Assembly (NCBI RefSeq): GCF_003287405.1
Contig: NZ_PRLD01000007.1
Location: 102,304-166,303, forward strand
Reading direction: 5' to 3'
Length of the DNA: 64,000 nucleotides
Origin: Faecalibacterium prausnitzii
GTDB lineage: Bacteria > Bacillota > Clostridia > Oscillospirales > Ruminococcaceae
Positions within the stretch are counted from its first letter, which is position 1, and the number at the start of each line of letters is the position of its first letter. The notes under the pieces were generated by a model. It did no database searches, was not told the DNA's origin, and was given only the letters and a program-made list of their open reading frames with translations. This document shows positions 25,034 through 34,224 of this stretch, piece by piece. The position numbers were made by a program, and so were the translations under genes.

Positions 25034-27157
25034 ATGGCAATGCGCGATAAAATTGAGCACGCGATCCAGAATCAGCCGTGCACCGTAAAGGATCTGAAAA
25101 ATAAGTTCGGCGGGGATCGCGGCGCAGACCGCAAGGTGATGGAGGCCGTGGACCAGCTGGTGCACGAGGCCGTCATCTGCCAGCGTCAGGGCGTGTTCTT
25201 CACCGTGCGCAGCGGCCGTGCCGACAAGGCACTGCTGTGCAAGGTGGTAAAGCTGGGCAAAAACTTTGCCTTTGTCATGCTGGAGGACGGCACCAGCGAT
25301 ATCTTTATCCCCGGCCGGTTCACCCGCGGCGCAATGCCCGGCGACAAGGTGCTGGTGGAAAAGTTTGCACACCCCCGGGTAGAGGGCAGCGATGAGGGCG
25401 AGATCCTTGCTGTTCTGGAAGAGAAGAACGCGCTGGTGGGTACCATGCACCGCATGGAGGGCCGCCTGAAGTTCGTACCGGACGATTGCCCCGCTATCTC
25501 CATGCAGGTCATGCGGGACTGCGAAGGCAGCGCCAAGGACGGCGACAAGGTGGCAGTGGAGATCCTGCTGCGCGGCAACCGTCAGGAGGATCACCGTGTA
25601 GGCGTGGCCATGCGCTTTGGCAGCTGTGACGAAGCCAAGCGCTGCGCAAAGGCACTGCTCTACGCGCAGGATATCCGCAGCCGCTTCCCGGACAAGGTGC
25701 GGGACGAAGCCAAAAAGCTGGACAACGCCGAGGTGTCTGCTGCGGACTGCGAGGGCCGCATGGATCTGCGCGCTCTGCCCATCTTTACCATCGACAGCGC
25801 CGAGACCAAGGATATCGACGATGCTATCAGCCTGACCAAGACCCCGGACGGCGGCTTTGAGCTGGGCGTGCATATCGCGGATGTTTCCAACTACGTCAAG
25901 CCCGGCACCGAACTGGACAACGAAGCCTTCAGCCGCGCTACCAGCGTCTACTACGCCGATCAGGTGGTGCCCATGCTGCCCAAGCAGCTGTCCAACGGCA
26001 TCTGCAGCCTGAACGAGGGTGTGCTGCGGCTGGCTTTCTCCTGCCTGATGCGGCTGGATAAGGACGGCAACCTGACCGATTACCGCTTTGTCAAGTCCGT
26101 CATCCGCAGCCGGGTCAAGGGCGTGTACTCCGAGATCAACGCCCTGCTGGCCGGCAACGCCGATGACGAGCTGACCGGCAAGTACCACGAGGTACTGGCA
26201 CAGCTGCCTGCCATGAAGGAGCTGTACGGCCACCGTGCCCGCCTGCGCAAGGAGCGCGGCTGCATGGATATCGAAAGCGGCGAGGTAAAGCTGATCCTCG
26301 ATGAGGACGGCCACTGCATCGATGTGAAAAAGCGCACCTCCGGCGAGAGCGAAGCCATGATCGAGGAGTTCATGCTGCTGGCAAACCAGTGCGCCGCCCA
26401 CTTTGCCCGGGTGAAGCAGATCCCCTTTGTGTACCGCGTGCATGAGGAGCCCAACGCCGAAAAGCTGGAGCGTCTGCACGGTCTGCTGCAGGCCTGCGGC
26501 GTCAACGACCACTTTGCCAAGGACGTGCCCACCCCCAAGGAGTTGAGCGCTATTCTGGAGGGCGTGCGCGGCACTGCCTATGAGCAGATCATCAACACCG
26601 GTATGCTGCGCTGTATGTCCAAGGCCGTGTATGAGGAAAAGCCCAAGGGTCACTACGGTCTGGTTCTGCAGGACTATGCCCACTTCACCAGCCCCATCCG
26701 CCGCTACCCGGACCTGGCTATCCACCGTATCATGACGGCGCAGCTCAAGGGCACCGATAAGGACACCATGATCCTGCGTTACAGCGAGTTTGCCGAGGAT
26801 GTCAGCAAGCAGGCCAGCGAGCGCGAGGTGATCGCCATGCAGATCGAGCGCAAGGCCGAGGACTGCTACAAGGCCGAGTATGCCCGCCGCCATCTGGGCG
26901 AGTGCTACGAGGGCCGCATCTCCGGCGTGACCCAGCGCGGCCTGTTCATCGAACTGGAAAACGGCGTGGAGGGCTTTGTGCCCGCTTCCAGCCTGACCGC
27001 CACCGGCACTATGCTCACCGAGGGCGTCCGCCTTTCCGACCCTGTTTCCGGCAAGAACTGGAATCTGGGCGATACCATGATGATCACCATCGTGCGTGCA
27101 GACGTAAATCTGGGCAAGATCGACTTTGAGGTCGCCCCGGAAAGCGCAAAGCAGTAA
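25034..27157 (+). CDS. rnr: Ribonuclease R
   Basis: A 707-aa protein with an N-terminal winged-helix-like segment, cold-shock domains, the RNB catalytic domain with FTIDSAETKDIDDAISL (metal-binding aspartates) and YAHFTSPIRRYPDLAIHRI, and a C-terminal S1 domain (CYEGRISGVTQRGLFIELEN). It is a processive 3'-5' exoribonuclease active on structured RNA, linked to tmRNA quality control and rRNA turnover. It lacks a long basic tail after S1. AAGGAGA is ten bases before ATG 25034. ATG 25040 is a possible alternative. Confidence 0.96.
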   Translation: MAMRDKIEHAIQNQPCTVKDLKNKFGGDRGADRKVMEAVDQLVHEAVICQRQGVFFTVRSGRADKALLCKVVKLGKNFAFVMLEDGTSDIFIPGRFTRGAMPGDKVLVEKFAHPRVEGSDEGEILAVLEEKNALVGTMHRMEGRLKFVPDDCPAISMQVMRDCEGSAKDGDKVAVEILLRGNRQEDHRVGVAMRFGSCDEAKRCAKALLYAQDIRSRFPDKVRDEAKKLDNAEVSAADCEGRMDLRALPIFTIDSAETKDIDDAISLTKTPDGGFELGVHIADVSNYVKPGTELDNEAFSRATSVYYADQVVPMLPKQLSNGICSLNEGVLRLAFSCLMRLDKDGNLTDYRFVKSVIRSRVKGVYSEINALLAGNADDELTGKYHEVLAQLPAMKELYGHRARLRKERGCMDIESGEVKLILDEDGHCIDVKKRTSGESEAMIEEFMLLANQCAAHFARVKQIPFVYRVHEEPNAEKLERLHGLLQACGVNDHFAKDVPTPKELSAILEGVRGTAYEQIINTGMLRCMSKAVYEEKPKGHYGLVLQDYAHFTSPIRRYPDLAIHRIMTAQLKGTDKDTMILRYSEFAEDVSKQASEREVIAMQIERKAEDCYKAEYARRHLGECYEGRISGVTQRGLFIELENGVEGFVPASSLTATGTMLTEGVRLSDPVSGKNWNLGDTMMITIVRADVNLGKIDFEVAPESAKQ

Positions 27158-27183
27158 CCTTATAATAGAACAAAAGCAGACTG

Positions 27184-27229
27184 CCCCCGAAGCAGCGCAC
27201 AAGACCGTGCTGCTTCGGGGGCGGTTTTT
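27184..27229 (+). terminator. Terminator after rnr
   Basis: CCCCCGAAGCAGC (27184-27196) pairs perfectly with GCTGCTTCGGGGG (27209-27221), followed by CGGTTTTT. Confidence 0.92.
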
Positions 27230-27270
27230 ATGCTTTGCTGCAAAAGCTGTAAAAAAGTTAAAATTCCCTC

Positions 27271-27298
27271 TTGCATTCCGGCCGATTCGTGCTATAAT
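27271..27298 (+). promoter_or_regulatory. rpmE promoter and leader
   Basis: TTGCAT (27271-27276), 16-base spacer, TATAAT (27293-27298). The transcript has a leader of roughly 100 bases (27305-27413) able to form hairpins (TGGGC...GCCCCA). L31 leaders in Firmicutes are known autoregulatory sites. Whether this one belongs to that class could not be tested. Confidence 0.7.
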
Positions 27299-27413
27299 AG
27301 TAAGGCAATCGTTTCCAAGGCCGCTCGACGGGGTAGCCGATATTGAAGGTTGTGATGGGCACATACATTAAATATGGCCCCAATACGTCAGAACCAGAAT
27401 TGAGGTGAAAAGA

Positions 27414-27614
27414 ATGAAACAGGGTATCCATCCGAACTACGTTGACTGCACCATTACCTGCGCTTGCGGTAATGTCATCAACACTCGTTCCACCAAGCCC
27501 GAGATCCACGTCGAAGTTTGCTCCAAGTGCCATCCTTTCTACACTGGCAAGCAGAAGCTGGTTGACACCGGCGGACGTGTTGAGCGCTTCAACAAGCGTT
27601 TCGGCCGTAAGTAA
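27414..27614 (+). CDS. rpmE: Ribosomal protein bL31, zinc-binding form
   Basis: A 66-aa protein starting [21 protein letters not shown]16, C18, C36 and C39 form the zinc site of the C+ paralogue. It is part of the large ribosomal subunit. GTG 27405 lies within the Shine-Dalgarno, so ATG 27414 (GAGGTG six bases upstream) is used. It has its own promoter and terminator. Confidence 0.97.
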   Translation: MKQGIHPNYVDCTITCACGNVINTRSTKPEIHVEVCSKCHPFYTGKQKLVDTGGRVERFNKRFGRK

Positions 27615-27628
27615 TTATAGGCTATCTC

Positions 27629-27658
27629 ATGCCGCTTCCTTCGGGAGGCGGCATTTTT
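27629..27658 (+). terminator. Terminator after rpmE
   Basis: ATGCCGCTTCC and GGAGGCGGCAT around a TTCG loop form the stem (27629-27653 approximately), then TTTTTG. Confidence 0.88.
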
Positions 27659-27810
27659 GCTTTTTGCACGGGCAAATATTTCGTTTTCCCACACAGGATT
27701 GTCTTAATTTAAACACATTTTCCGTCTAAACTATAGCAGTTCCAAACCGGAAAGCGCTGCGTCCATGCCGCTTTCCGCAAAACAGCTTCTGAATAAAAGG
27801 AGAGTTTGCT

Positions 27811-28779
27811 GTGATCGAAGTTTCTCACCTGAGCAAATCCTACGGCAGCCGCCCTGCCGTGCAGGATCTCTCGTTTACGGTGCCGGACGGCCAGATCTAC
27901 GGCCTGCTGGGGCCCAACGGCGCGGGCAAATCCACCATTATGAATATCCTCACCGGCTATCTGGCACCCACCGAGGGCGAGGTGAAGGTAGCCGGGTTCC
28001 GTCTGCCGGAGCAGGCACAGCAGGCCAAAGCCTGTGTAGGCTACCTGCCGGAGCAACCGCCGCTCTACCCGGAAATGACCGTGCAGGAGTATCTGGACTT
28101 TGTGGCAGAGCTCAAGGGGGTCAAGCGTGCGCAGCGCAAGCAACAGGTGCTGGCTGCTGCCCGCCGCACCGGGCTGGAAGAAGTGCTGCCCCGGGTCATC
28201 CGCAGCCTGTCCAAGGGCTACCGTCAGCGCGTGGGCATTGCGCAGGCGCTGCTGGGCAGCCCGCAGCTCATCATTCTGGATGAGCCCACCGTGGGGCTGG
28301 ACCCCGCGCAGGTCATCGAGATCCGCAACCTCATTCGGGAGCTGGGCAAGGCGCACACGGTCATTCTGTCCAGCCACATCCTCAGCGAGGTGCAGGCCGT
28401 GTGTCAGCAGGTGCTCATCCTCTCCAAGGGACGTCTGGTGGCTGTGGGCAGCCCGGAGGAACTGGGCGAGACTTTGAACCCCGGCAGCCGCCTGCGCGCC
28501 ACCGCGCAGGGCGAAACCGATACCGTGCTTGCCGCAGTGCGCAGCGTGCCGGGTATCTGCCGGGTAGCGCTGGAAAGCGCCGCAGACGGTCAGGTCACCT
28601 TTACCGCCGAGAGCGAGGATGCCGCCGACCGCCGCGCTGCCGTGTCCCGGGCACTGACCGAGGCCGGCTGCACCGTGCTGGCGCTTGCTGCCGAGAACCG
28701 CAGCCTTGAGGAGGTATTCCTTGCGCTGACCGAAAAAACGCCGGAGCAGGAAGCCCCGGCAGAAGGGGAGGGAAACTGA
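27811..28779 (+). CDS. ABC transporter ATP-binding protein (GldA-like)
   Basis: A 322-aa ATPase with Walker A GPNGAGKST (about residue 38), Q-loop region YLPEQPPLYPEM, signature LSKGYRQRVGIAQALLG, Walker B LIILDEPTVGLDP and switch His in SSHIL. A C-terminal extension of about 90 residues may regulate it. Paired with the ABC-2 permease, the Gld-type auxiliary protein and a DUF4340 protein, it forms a four-gene exporter operon widespread in Clostridia and related to gliding Gld ABC systems. The substrate is unknown. The start is GTG 27811 with AAGGAGAG upstream. An 8-bp hairpin (GGAAAGCG/CGCTTTCC, 27749-27776) lies in the leader. Confidence 0.9.
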   Translation: MIEVSHLSKSYGSRPAVQDLSFTVPDGQIYGLLGPNGAGKSTIMNILTGYLAPTEGEVKVAGFRLPEQAQQAKACVGYLPEQPPLYPEMTVQEYLDFVAELKGVKRAQRKQQVLAAARRTGLEEVLPRVIRSLSKGYRQRVGIAQALLGSPQLIILDEPTVGLDPAQVIEIRNLIRELGKAHTVILSSHILSEVQAVCQQVLILSKGRLVAVGSPEELGETLNPGSRLRATAQGETDTVLAAVRSVPGICRVALESAADGQVTFTAESEDAADRRAAVSRALTEAGCTVLALAAENRSLEEVFLALTEKTPEQEAPAEGEGN

Positions 28780-28780
28780 G

Positions 28781-29653
28781 ATGGCTGCTATCTTTAAACG
28801 AGAGCTCCGCAGCTGCTTTCACGGCATGATCGGTGCGGTGCTTACCGCCTTTATGCTGGCGGCTACGGCCATCTACTTTGTGGCGCTGAATCTGGGCTAC
28901 GGTCTGCCGGATTTTGGCTACTACACGCTGTACCGCACCATTTTTGTGCTGCTGCTCTACATCCCGGTGCTCACCATGCGCTCCTTTGCGGAGGAACGCC
29001 ACAGCCGCACCGACCAGCTGCTGCTCACAAGCCCGGTGTCGGTGGGCGGCATCGTGCTGGGCAAATATTTTGCCCTTTGCGTCATTTTTGCGCTGCCCTG
29101 CCTTGTGGATGCGGGCATGATCCTTGTGCTGAAGGTGCTGGGCGCTACCGGCACCAGCACGCTGGCCAATTTCTCTGCGCTACTGTGCTATTACCTCATG
29201 GGCTGCGCCGCCATTGCCATTGGGGTATTCCTTTCCAGCCTGACTGAAAACCAGATCATCGCCGCCGTATCCGGTGTGGCAGCGCTGCTGCTGGCCTATA
29301 TGATGCCCAGCCTGCGCACCATGTTTACCACCGGCAGCGCGGTGGCACTGGCGCTGTTTACCGCCATTGCCGCCGTGCTCAGCGTGGTGGCGGGGCTGCG
29401 CAGCAAAAGCTTTACGCTGGGCTGTCTTTCCTTTGCGGGGTGCTGCGTGGCGCTTACGGCGCTGTTCCTGCTCAAGAGCAGCTGGCTGACCGAAGCTTTC
29501 AGCGCGGTGCTCAGCGCCCTGTGCCTGTTTACCCCCTTTGAAGAATTTGTCAACAGCAGCTTTTCCATCCCCACACTGGTCTACTACCTGACCGTAGCGG
29601 CGGTGTTCCTGTTCTTCACCGCGCAGGGGCTGGAAAAGCGCCGCTGGAACTGA
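28781..29653 (+). CDS. ABC-2 type transporter permease (GldF-like)
   Basis: A 290-aa protein with about six to seven membrane helices starting MAAIFKRELRSCFHGMIGAV, the usual N-terminus of GldF permeases. It has FAEERHSRTDQLLLTSPVS after the second helix, a family-typical coupling segment. It forms the membrane channel of the exporter with the ATPase encoded one base upstream. Translation is probably coupled. Transported compound unknown. Confidence 0.88.
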   Translation: MAAIFKRELRSCFHGMIGAVLTAFMLAATAIYFVALNLGYGLPDFGYYTLYRTIFVLLLYIPVLTMRSFAEERHSRTDQLLLTSPVSVGGIVLGKYFALCVIFALPCLVDAGMILVLKVLGATGTSTLANFSALLCYYLMGCAAIAIGVFLSSLTENQIIAAVSGVAALLLAYMMPSLRTMFTTGSAVALALFTAIAAVLSVVAGLRSKSFTLGCLSFAGCCVALTALFLLKSSWLTEAFSAVLSALCLFTPFEEFVNSSFSIPTLVYYLTVAAVFLFFTAQGLEKRRWN

Positions 29654-29665
29654 GAGGAGGCCGCA

Positions 29666-31102
29666 ATGATGAAATGGAACAAGAACGCGTCCTCTCAGAA
29701 AGGCAGGGTATTCCGCAGCGGACTGCTGTCCACCGCCATGCTGGCAGCAGTGCTGGTGCTGGCGGTACTGCTCAACCTGCTGGTGCGGGCGATCCCCACA
29801 AAATATACCGAGTTCGACCTCTCCGAAGCCAAAATGTACACCCTGAGCGACAGCACCAAAGCGCTGGTGGAGGGGCTGGAAAAGGATGTGCACATCTATT
29901 ACCTCTGCGAAACCGGCAGCGAGGATGCCATCATCACAAAGCTGCTGGATCACTACGCCGCCGAGAGCGGGCACCTGAGCTGGGAACAGAAGGACCCCAC
30001 CCTGTACCCCACCTTTGCCGCAAAGTACGGTGCGGAGAATGTTTCCACCGGCAGTCTGATCGTCACCTGCGGGGAGAACAGCACCGTACTGGATGCCGCC
30101 GACCTGTACGAATACGATTACACCGATTACTACACCACCGGCTCTGCCAGCGTGACCTTTGGCGGCGAAAAGCAGATCACCTCTGCCATCTATAAGCTCA
30201 CCGCAGCCGGACAGAACCACGCCTACTATACCACCAACCACGGCGAGCAGTCCCTGACCGACTCCCTGACCGATGCACTGGACGCCCAGAATATCGACGC
30301 CCAGCCGCTGGATCTGCTTACAAGCACCATCCCGGAGGACTGCAATCTGCTTATCATCAACGCGCCCACCAGCGATTTTACCGCAGGGGACGGCCTTGTG
30401 GATGAGATCAGCCAGCTGGAAAATTATCTGGCGGCGGGCGGAAAACTGCTGCTGACCAGCAGTGTCTACGCCCAGACTCCGCAGCTGGACGCCGTGCTGG
30501 CGCAGTTCGGCCTTGCCCGTGCAGAGGGCATGGTGGTGGAGGGCGACAGCAGCAAGGCGCTGTATAACTCTGCATGGTCGCTGCTGCCGGACTACGGCAC
30601 GCCCACCGAGAGCACCGCGCTGAACGGCGTGAACACCAATACCCATGTCATGTTGTCAGTGGCACAGGGCATCACGGTCACCGAGACCGAGGATGTCACC
30701 GCCGAGCCGCTGCTGAACAGCTCCTCCGCTGCCTATGCCAAGGCTGATATCGACGACCTTACCACCATGGAGCGGGAGGACGGGGACACAGACGGCCCCT
30801 TTGCACTGGCTGTCTGGGCACGGAACGAGGATACCGGTGCCGAGGTCCTCTGGATCGGCTGCCCCAACATGGATAACGAGCAGCTTTATCAGTCCATGCC
30901 CGGCAACCTGACCTTTTTGCAGGGCTGCGCCGCTTCGCTGGTAGGGCAGGATGTCCTTGTGGACACCAAGGCGCTGGAAGCCGAGCCCATCACGGTGGCA
31001 GGCTCTACCGCCGCTGCACTGGGGCTGACCTTTGTGTTCGTGCTCCCGGCGGCGGTGCTCATTGCCGGGGCAGTAGTGGTGCTGCTGCGCCGCCGCAGAT
31101 AA
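29666..31102 (+). CDS. Gld-type ABC transporter auxiliary protein (GldG-like)
   Basis: A 478-aa protein with a membrane helix near residues 20-40, a large extracytoplasmic domain and a second C-terminal helix (about 455-473) followed by RRRR. The segment FDLSEAKMYTLSDSTKALVE is typical for PF09822 (ABC_transp_aux). Later it has HGEQSLTDSLTDALDAQN. The family works with GldAF-like exporters outside the membrane, role unsettled. Adjacent ATGs at 29666 and 29669 are both possible starts behind GAGAGGAGG. Confidence 0.87.
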   Translation: MMKWNKNASSQKGRVFRSGLLSTAMLAAVLVLAVLLNLLVRAIPTKYTEFDLSEAKMYTLSDSTKALVEGLEKDVHIYYLCETGSEDAIITKLLDHYAAESGHLSWEQKDPTLYPTFAAKYGAENVSTGSLIVTCGENSTVLDAADLYEYDYTDYYTTGSASVTFGGEKQITSAIYKLTAAGQNHAYYTTNHGEQSLTDSLTDALDAQNIDAQPLDLLTSTIPEDCNLLIINAPTSDFTAGDGLVDEISQLENYLAAGGKLLLTSSVYAQTPQLDAVLAQFGLARAEGMVVEGDSSKALYNSAWSLLPDYGTPTESTALNGVNTNTHVMLSVAQGITVTETEDVTAEPLLNSSSAAYAKADIDDLTTMEREDGDTDGPFALAVWARNEDTGAEVLWIGCPNMDNEQLYQSMPGNLTFLQGCAASLVGQDVLVDTKALEAEPITVAGSTAAALGLTFVFVLPAAVLIAGAVVVLLRRRR

Positions 31103-31112
31103 GGAGACCGCT

Positions 31113-32105
31113 ATGAAAACAAAACAGCGTGCCCTGCTGGCGCTGCTGGCAGCGGCAGTGCTGCTGGGCGCGGCGCTGTGGGCGGTGATCCGCAGCAACG
31201 CCAAGGCTGAGCAGTCTGCCAGTGCCGCCGCCGAGGGCAGCATCCCCCTTTCCAGCTTTGCCGCTGAGGACTTGGAGCAGATCGAGTACACCTATAACGG
31301 CGAGACCTACACTCTGCAATATTCCGGCGGCAGCTGGCTGCTGGCACAGGACCCTGCCTATCATCTGGACGAAAGCGCCTGCAACACCATGCGCACTGCC
31401 CTGATGGCACTGAATGCCAAGCGCAGCCTGACGCCGCAGGCAGGGGAGGACTACGGTCTGGACAGCCCGCAGCTCACCGTCACGGTAACAGCGGCAGGGC
31501 AGAGCACTACCCTGACCTTCGGGGCAGAAAACCCGGTAACCGGGGATCTCTATGCGCAAAAAGCCGGGGACGATGCCATCTACACCGTCAGCGGCAACAA
31601 AGCTGCCTGTTTCCAGCTGGATAAGGCCGGGCTCTTCGGCAGCTTCTGCCCCACAGGGCTTACGGCTTCTGCCATTACGCAGGTGGCCTATACGCTGGTC
31701 GATGGCAGCTCTGTCACCCTGAACGCCGTCAGCGAGCCGACCGACAGCGCCGACAGCACGGACGCGGACAGCGCTTCTTCTACTGCCTACGAGACAGTGT
31801 GGCGGCTGGCTTCTGACCCCATTGCCAGCCTTGCACAGGACAAGGTGCAAAGTCTGCTGTCTGCCCTGTGCACCTATGCCACCGCTCAGATAACGGACGC
31901 CGACCTTTCTGCCTGCGGTTTTGATGCACCGGTATTCACCGCAGCCGTTACCAGCGAGGATGGCTCCACCGTGCAGCTGGCCTACGCCTGCGGTACGGAC
32001 GGGTGGTATCTGCAAGTGGAAGGGGATACCTCGGCATACACGGTGGACACAAGCACTGTACAGGCGCTTCTGCTGACCGAAAACGACCTGAAAACGCAGG
32101 AATAA
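31113..32105 (+). CDS. DUF4340 domain-containing protein
   Basis: A 330-aa protein with an N-terminal signal anchor (residues about 6-26) and an extracytoplasmic DUF4340 region, with repeats such as NGETYTLQYSGGSWLLAQDP and GLDSPQLTVTVTAAGQSTTL. It is the fourth gene of the Gld-like exporter operon, 10 bp after the auxiliary gene. DUF4340 proteins usually occur in exactly this place and probably form part of the exporter complex or bind its substrate. Function is not known. A terminator follows. Confidence 0.85.
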   Translation: MKTKQRALLALLAAAVLLGAALWAVIRSNAKAEQSASAAAEGSIPLSSFAAEDLEQIEYTYNGETYTLQYSGGSWLLAQDPAYHLDESACNTMRTALMALNAKRSLTPQAGEDYGLDSPQLTVTVTAAGQSTTLTFGAENPVTGDLYAQKAGDDAIYTVSGNKAACFQLDKAGLFGSFCPTGLTASAITQVAYTLVDGSSVTLNAVSEPTDSADSTDADSASSTAYETVWRLASDPIASLAQDKVQSLLSALCTYATAQITDADLSACGFDAPVFTAAVTSEDGSTVQLAYACGTDGWYLQVEGDTSAYTVDTSTVQALLLTENDLKTQE

Positions 32106-32114
32106 TTGCTTTGA

Positions 32115-32151
32115 TACGCTGCACCGAAACCAGGGTGCAGCGTATATTTTT
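32115..32151 (+). terminator. Terminator of the Gld-like exporter operon
   Basis: TACGCTGCACC (32115-32125) pairs with GGTGCAGCGTA (32134-32144), then TATTTTTTT. Confidence 0.92.
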
Positions 32152-32193
32152 TTGCAGCTTTTTATAAAGTTGCGGCAAACATCGGCAGAGTGA

Positions 32194-32222
32194 TTGACAA
32201 TCCGACTGGGATTGTTTATTAT
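32194..32222 (+). promoter_or_regulatory. potABCD promoter
   Basis: Consensus TTGACA (32194-32199), 17-base spacer, TATTAT (32217-32222). It begins a transcript with a leader of about 125 bases before potA. Confidence 0.85.
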
Positions 32223-32229
32223 AAACCGT

Positions 32230-32323
32230 GACAGGGTAAGTCCGCCGCGCAAGATCATGCTGCTGCGCGGAGCGGAGCAGCCCCTATACGCAAAAAAGAT
32301 GGGGCAGGTTCCCTGTCTTTTTT
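32230..32323 (+). promoter_or_regulatory. Structured potA leader with competing terminator pairings (attenuator or riboswitch-like)
   Basis: GACAGGG (32230-32236) can pair with CCCTGTC (32311-32317), directly before TTTTTT (32318-32323). A local hairpin AAAAAAGATGGGG/CCCTGTCTTTTTT (from 32292) uses the same 3' strand. Between them CCGCGCA/TGCGCGG makes a 7-bp stem (about 32248-32273). Two mutually exclusive structures ending in a U-run just before an operon suggest termination control, plausibly by polyamine or another ligand. No known riboswitch class was recognised. Confidence 0.5.
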
Positions 32324-32355
32324 CGTATCTGAGAACAAGGAGGATAACATATAAA

Positions 32356-33402
32356 ATGGACAACTCTGTGGTCGTTTCACTGCGGGATATCGTAGTGGAA
32401 TTTGATGGACAGCGCATTCTGGATGGGCTGAATCTGGATATCCATGATAAGGAGTTCGTGACGCTGCTCGGTTCCTCCGGCTGCGGCAAAACTACCACCC
32501 TGCGCCTGATCGCAGGTTTTCTGGAGCCAAACGCCGGCAAGGTGCTGCTGAAAGGGGAGGACATTACCGGTGTGCCGCCCTACAAGCGCCCGGTGAATAC
32601 CGTGTTCCAGAAATACGCGCTGTTCCCGCACCTGAATGTGTTCGAGAACGTGGCCTTTGGTCTGCGGCTCAAAAAGCTGGACGAGGACACCATCCGCCGC
32701 AAGGTGCGCGATATGCTGGAGGTCGTGGGCTTAAAGGGCTTCGAGCGCCGCAGCATCAGCCAGATGTCCGGTGGTCAGCAGCAGCGCGTGGCCATTGCCC
32801 GCAGTCTGGTCAACGAGCCGGAAATCTTGCTGCTGGACGAGCCGCTGGGTGCACTGGACCTGAAGCTGCGCAAGGAGATGCAGCTGGAACTCAAGCGGCT
32901 GCAGCGCGAGATGAACATCACCTTTATCTATGTCACCCACGATCAGGAGGAAGCGCTTACCATGTCCGATACCGTCGTGGTCATGAACGGCGGCAAGGTG
33001 CAGCAGATCGGCACCCCGGAGGATATCTACAACGAGCCGAAAAACGCCTTTGTGGCAGACTTTATCGGCGATTCCAACATCGTGGACGGCGTGATGCACA
33101 GGGACTTTCTGGTGTCCTTCTCCGGTGTGGACTTCCCCTGCGTGGACCGCGGCTTTGCCCGGGAACAGAGCGTGCAGGTGGTGGTGCGCCCGGAGGATAT
33201 CGAGGTGGTATCCCCGGTGGAGGGCCAGCTTGTGGGTGTGGTGAACGATGTCATCTTCAAGGGCGTGCACTTTGAGATGCACGTGGAGTGCGAAGGCCGC
33301 GAGTGGCTGATCCACTCCACCCGTGCCTGCACCCCCGGCGAGACCATTGGTATGCGCATCGGCCCCAACGAGATCCATATCATGGCGCGGAGCGAGGGGT
33401 GA
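32356..33402 (+). CDS. potA: Spermidine/putrescine ABC transporter ATPase PotA
   Basis: A 348-aa ATPase with Walker A GSSGCGKTT (about residue 40), signature MSGGQQQRVAIARSLVNEP, Walker B LLLDEPLGALD, H-loop VTHDQEEALTMSD and a C-terminal TOBE domain. It powers polyamine uptake with PotB, PotC and PotD encoded next. ATG 32356 with AAGGAGG 12 bases upstream is the start. The open frame reaches back into the leader and is not used. Confidence 0.95.
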   Translation: MDNSVVVSLRDIVVEFDGQRILDGLNLDIHDKEFVTLLGSSGCGKTTTLRLIAGFLEPNAGKVLLKGEDITGVPPYKRPVNTVFQKYALFPHLNVFENVAFGLRLKKLDEDTIRRKVRDMLEVVGLKGFERRSISQMSGGQQQRVAIARSLVNEPEILLLDEPLGALDLKLRKEMQLELKRLQREMNITFIYVTHDQEEALTMSDTVVVMNGGKVQQIGTPEDIYNEPKNAFVADFIGDSNIVDGVMHRDFLVSFSGVDFPCVDRGFAREQSVQVVVRPEDIEVVSPVEGQLVGVVNDVIFKGVHFEMHVECEGREWLIHSTRACTPGETIGMRIGPNEIHIMARSEG

Positions 33403-33408
33403 TGTGCC

Positions 33409-34224
33409 ATGAAGATCTATGATAAAAAGCTGGCCTATCCGTACTTTGTATGGATGGTGCTCTTTACCGTTGTGCCCCTGTTCATTGTGGTGTACTACGC
33501 CATGACGGACGCCGAGGGCAACTTTACCCTGAATAACCTTACCTCCATCAGCGGCTACGGCTCGGTGTTTGCCCGCAGTCTGCTGCTGGCGCTGATCGCC
33601 ACGGTCATCTGCCTTATCATCGCCTTTCCGGTGGGATATTTTTTGTCCCGCCTGCGGGTGAACAAGCAGCACATCATGCTTATGCTGGTCATGCTGCCCA
33701 TGTGGATGAACTTTTTGCTGCGCACCTACGCATGGATGGGTCTGCTCAGCGTCAACGGCCCGGTGAACACCCTGCTGGGCTTTATCGGTCTTGGCCCCTA
33801 TACCATGCTCAACACCTCCGGTGCGGTGGTGCTGGGCATGGTGTATAACTATGTGCCCTACATGATTTTGCCGCTGTACACCAGCATGACCAAGATCGAC
33901 CAGAGCCTTGTGGAAGCTGCGCAGGATCTTGGCGCCAACACCACCAAGACCCTTGTGCGGGTGCTTATCCCCATGAGCGTGCCGGGCATCAGCACCGGCA
34001 TCACCATGGTGTTCGTGCCGGCGGTGTCTACCTTTGTCATCAGCCGTATGCTGGGCGGCGGCTCCAACCTGCTGATCGGTGACCTGATCGAGATGCAGTT
34101 TCTGGGCAACAGCTACAACCTGAACGTCGGCTCTGCCATGAGCTTGGTGCTGATGATCATCGTACTGCTGTGCATGAGCTTTACGTCCAGCTTTGACGAG
34201 GATGAAATGGAGGGCGTATCCTGA
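33409..34224 (+). CDS. potB: Spermidine/putrescine ABC transporter permease PotB
   Basis: A 271-aa protein with six membrane helices and the permease EAA loop EAAQDLGANTTKTLVRVLIP. Starts MKIYDKKLAYPYFVWMVLFT. Together with PotC it makes the channel. It starts six bases after potA and overlaps potC by one base (TGATG arrangement), indicating one operon. Confidence 0.94.
   Translation: MKIYDKKLAYPYFVWMVLFTVVPLFIVVYYAMTDAEGNFTLNNLTSISGYGSVFARSLLLALIATVICLIIAFPVGYFLSRLRVNKQHIMLMLVMLPMWMNFLLRTYAWMGLLSVNGPVNTLLGFIGLGPYTMLNTSGAVVLGMVYNYVPYMILPLYTSMTKIDQSLVEAAQDLGANTTKTLVRVLIPMSVPGISTGITMVFVPAVSTFVISRMLGGGSNLLIGDLIEMQFLGNSYNLNVGSAMSLVLMIIVLLCMSFTSSFDEDEMEGVS

Noticed and set aside
24767..27364. An 865-codon open frame on the minus strand opposite rnr
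   Set aside because: It is a shadow of the GC-rich, codon-biased rnr gene. No family features, RBS or promoter were found, and rnr itself is certain.
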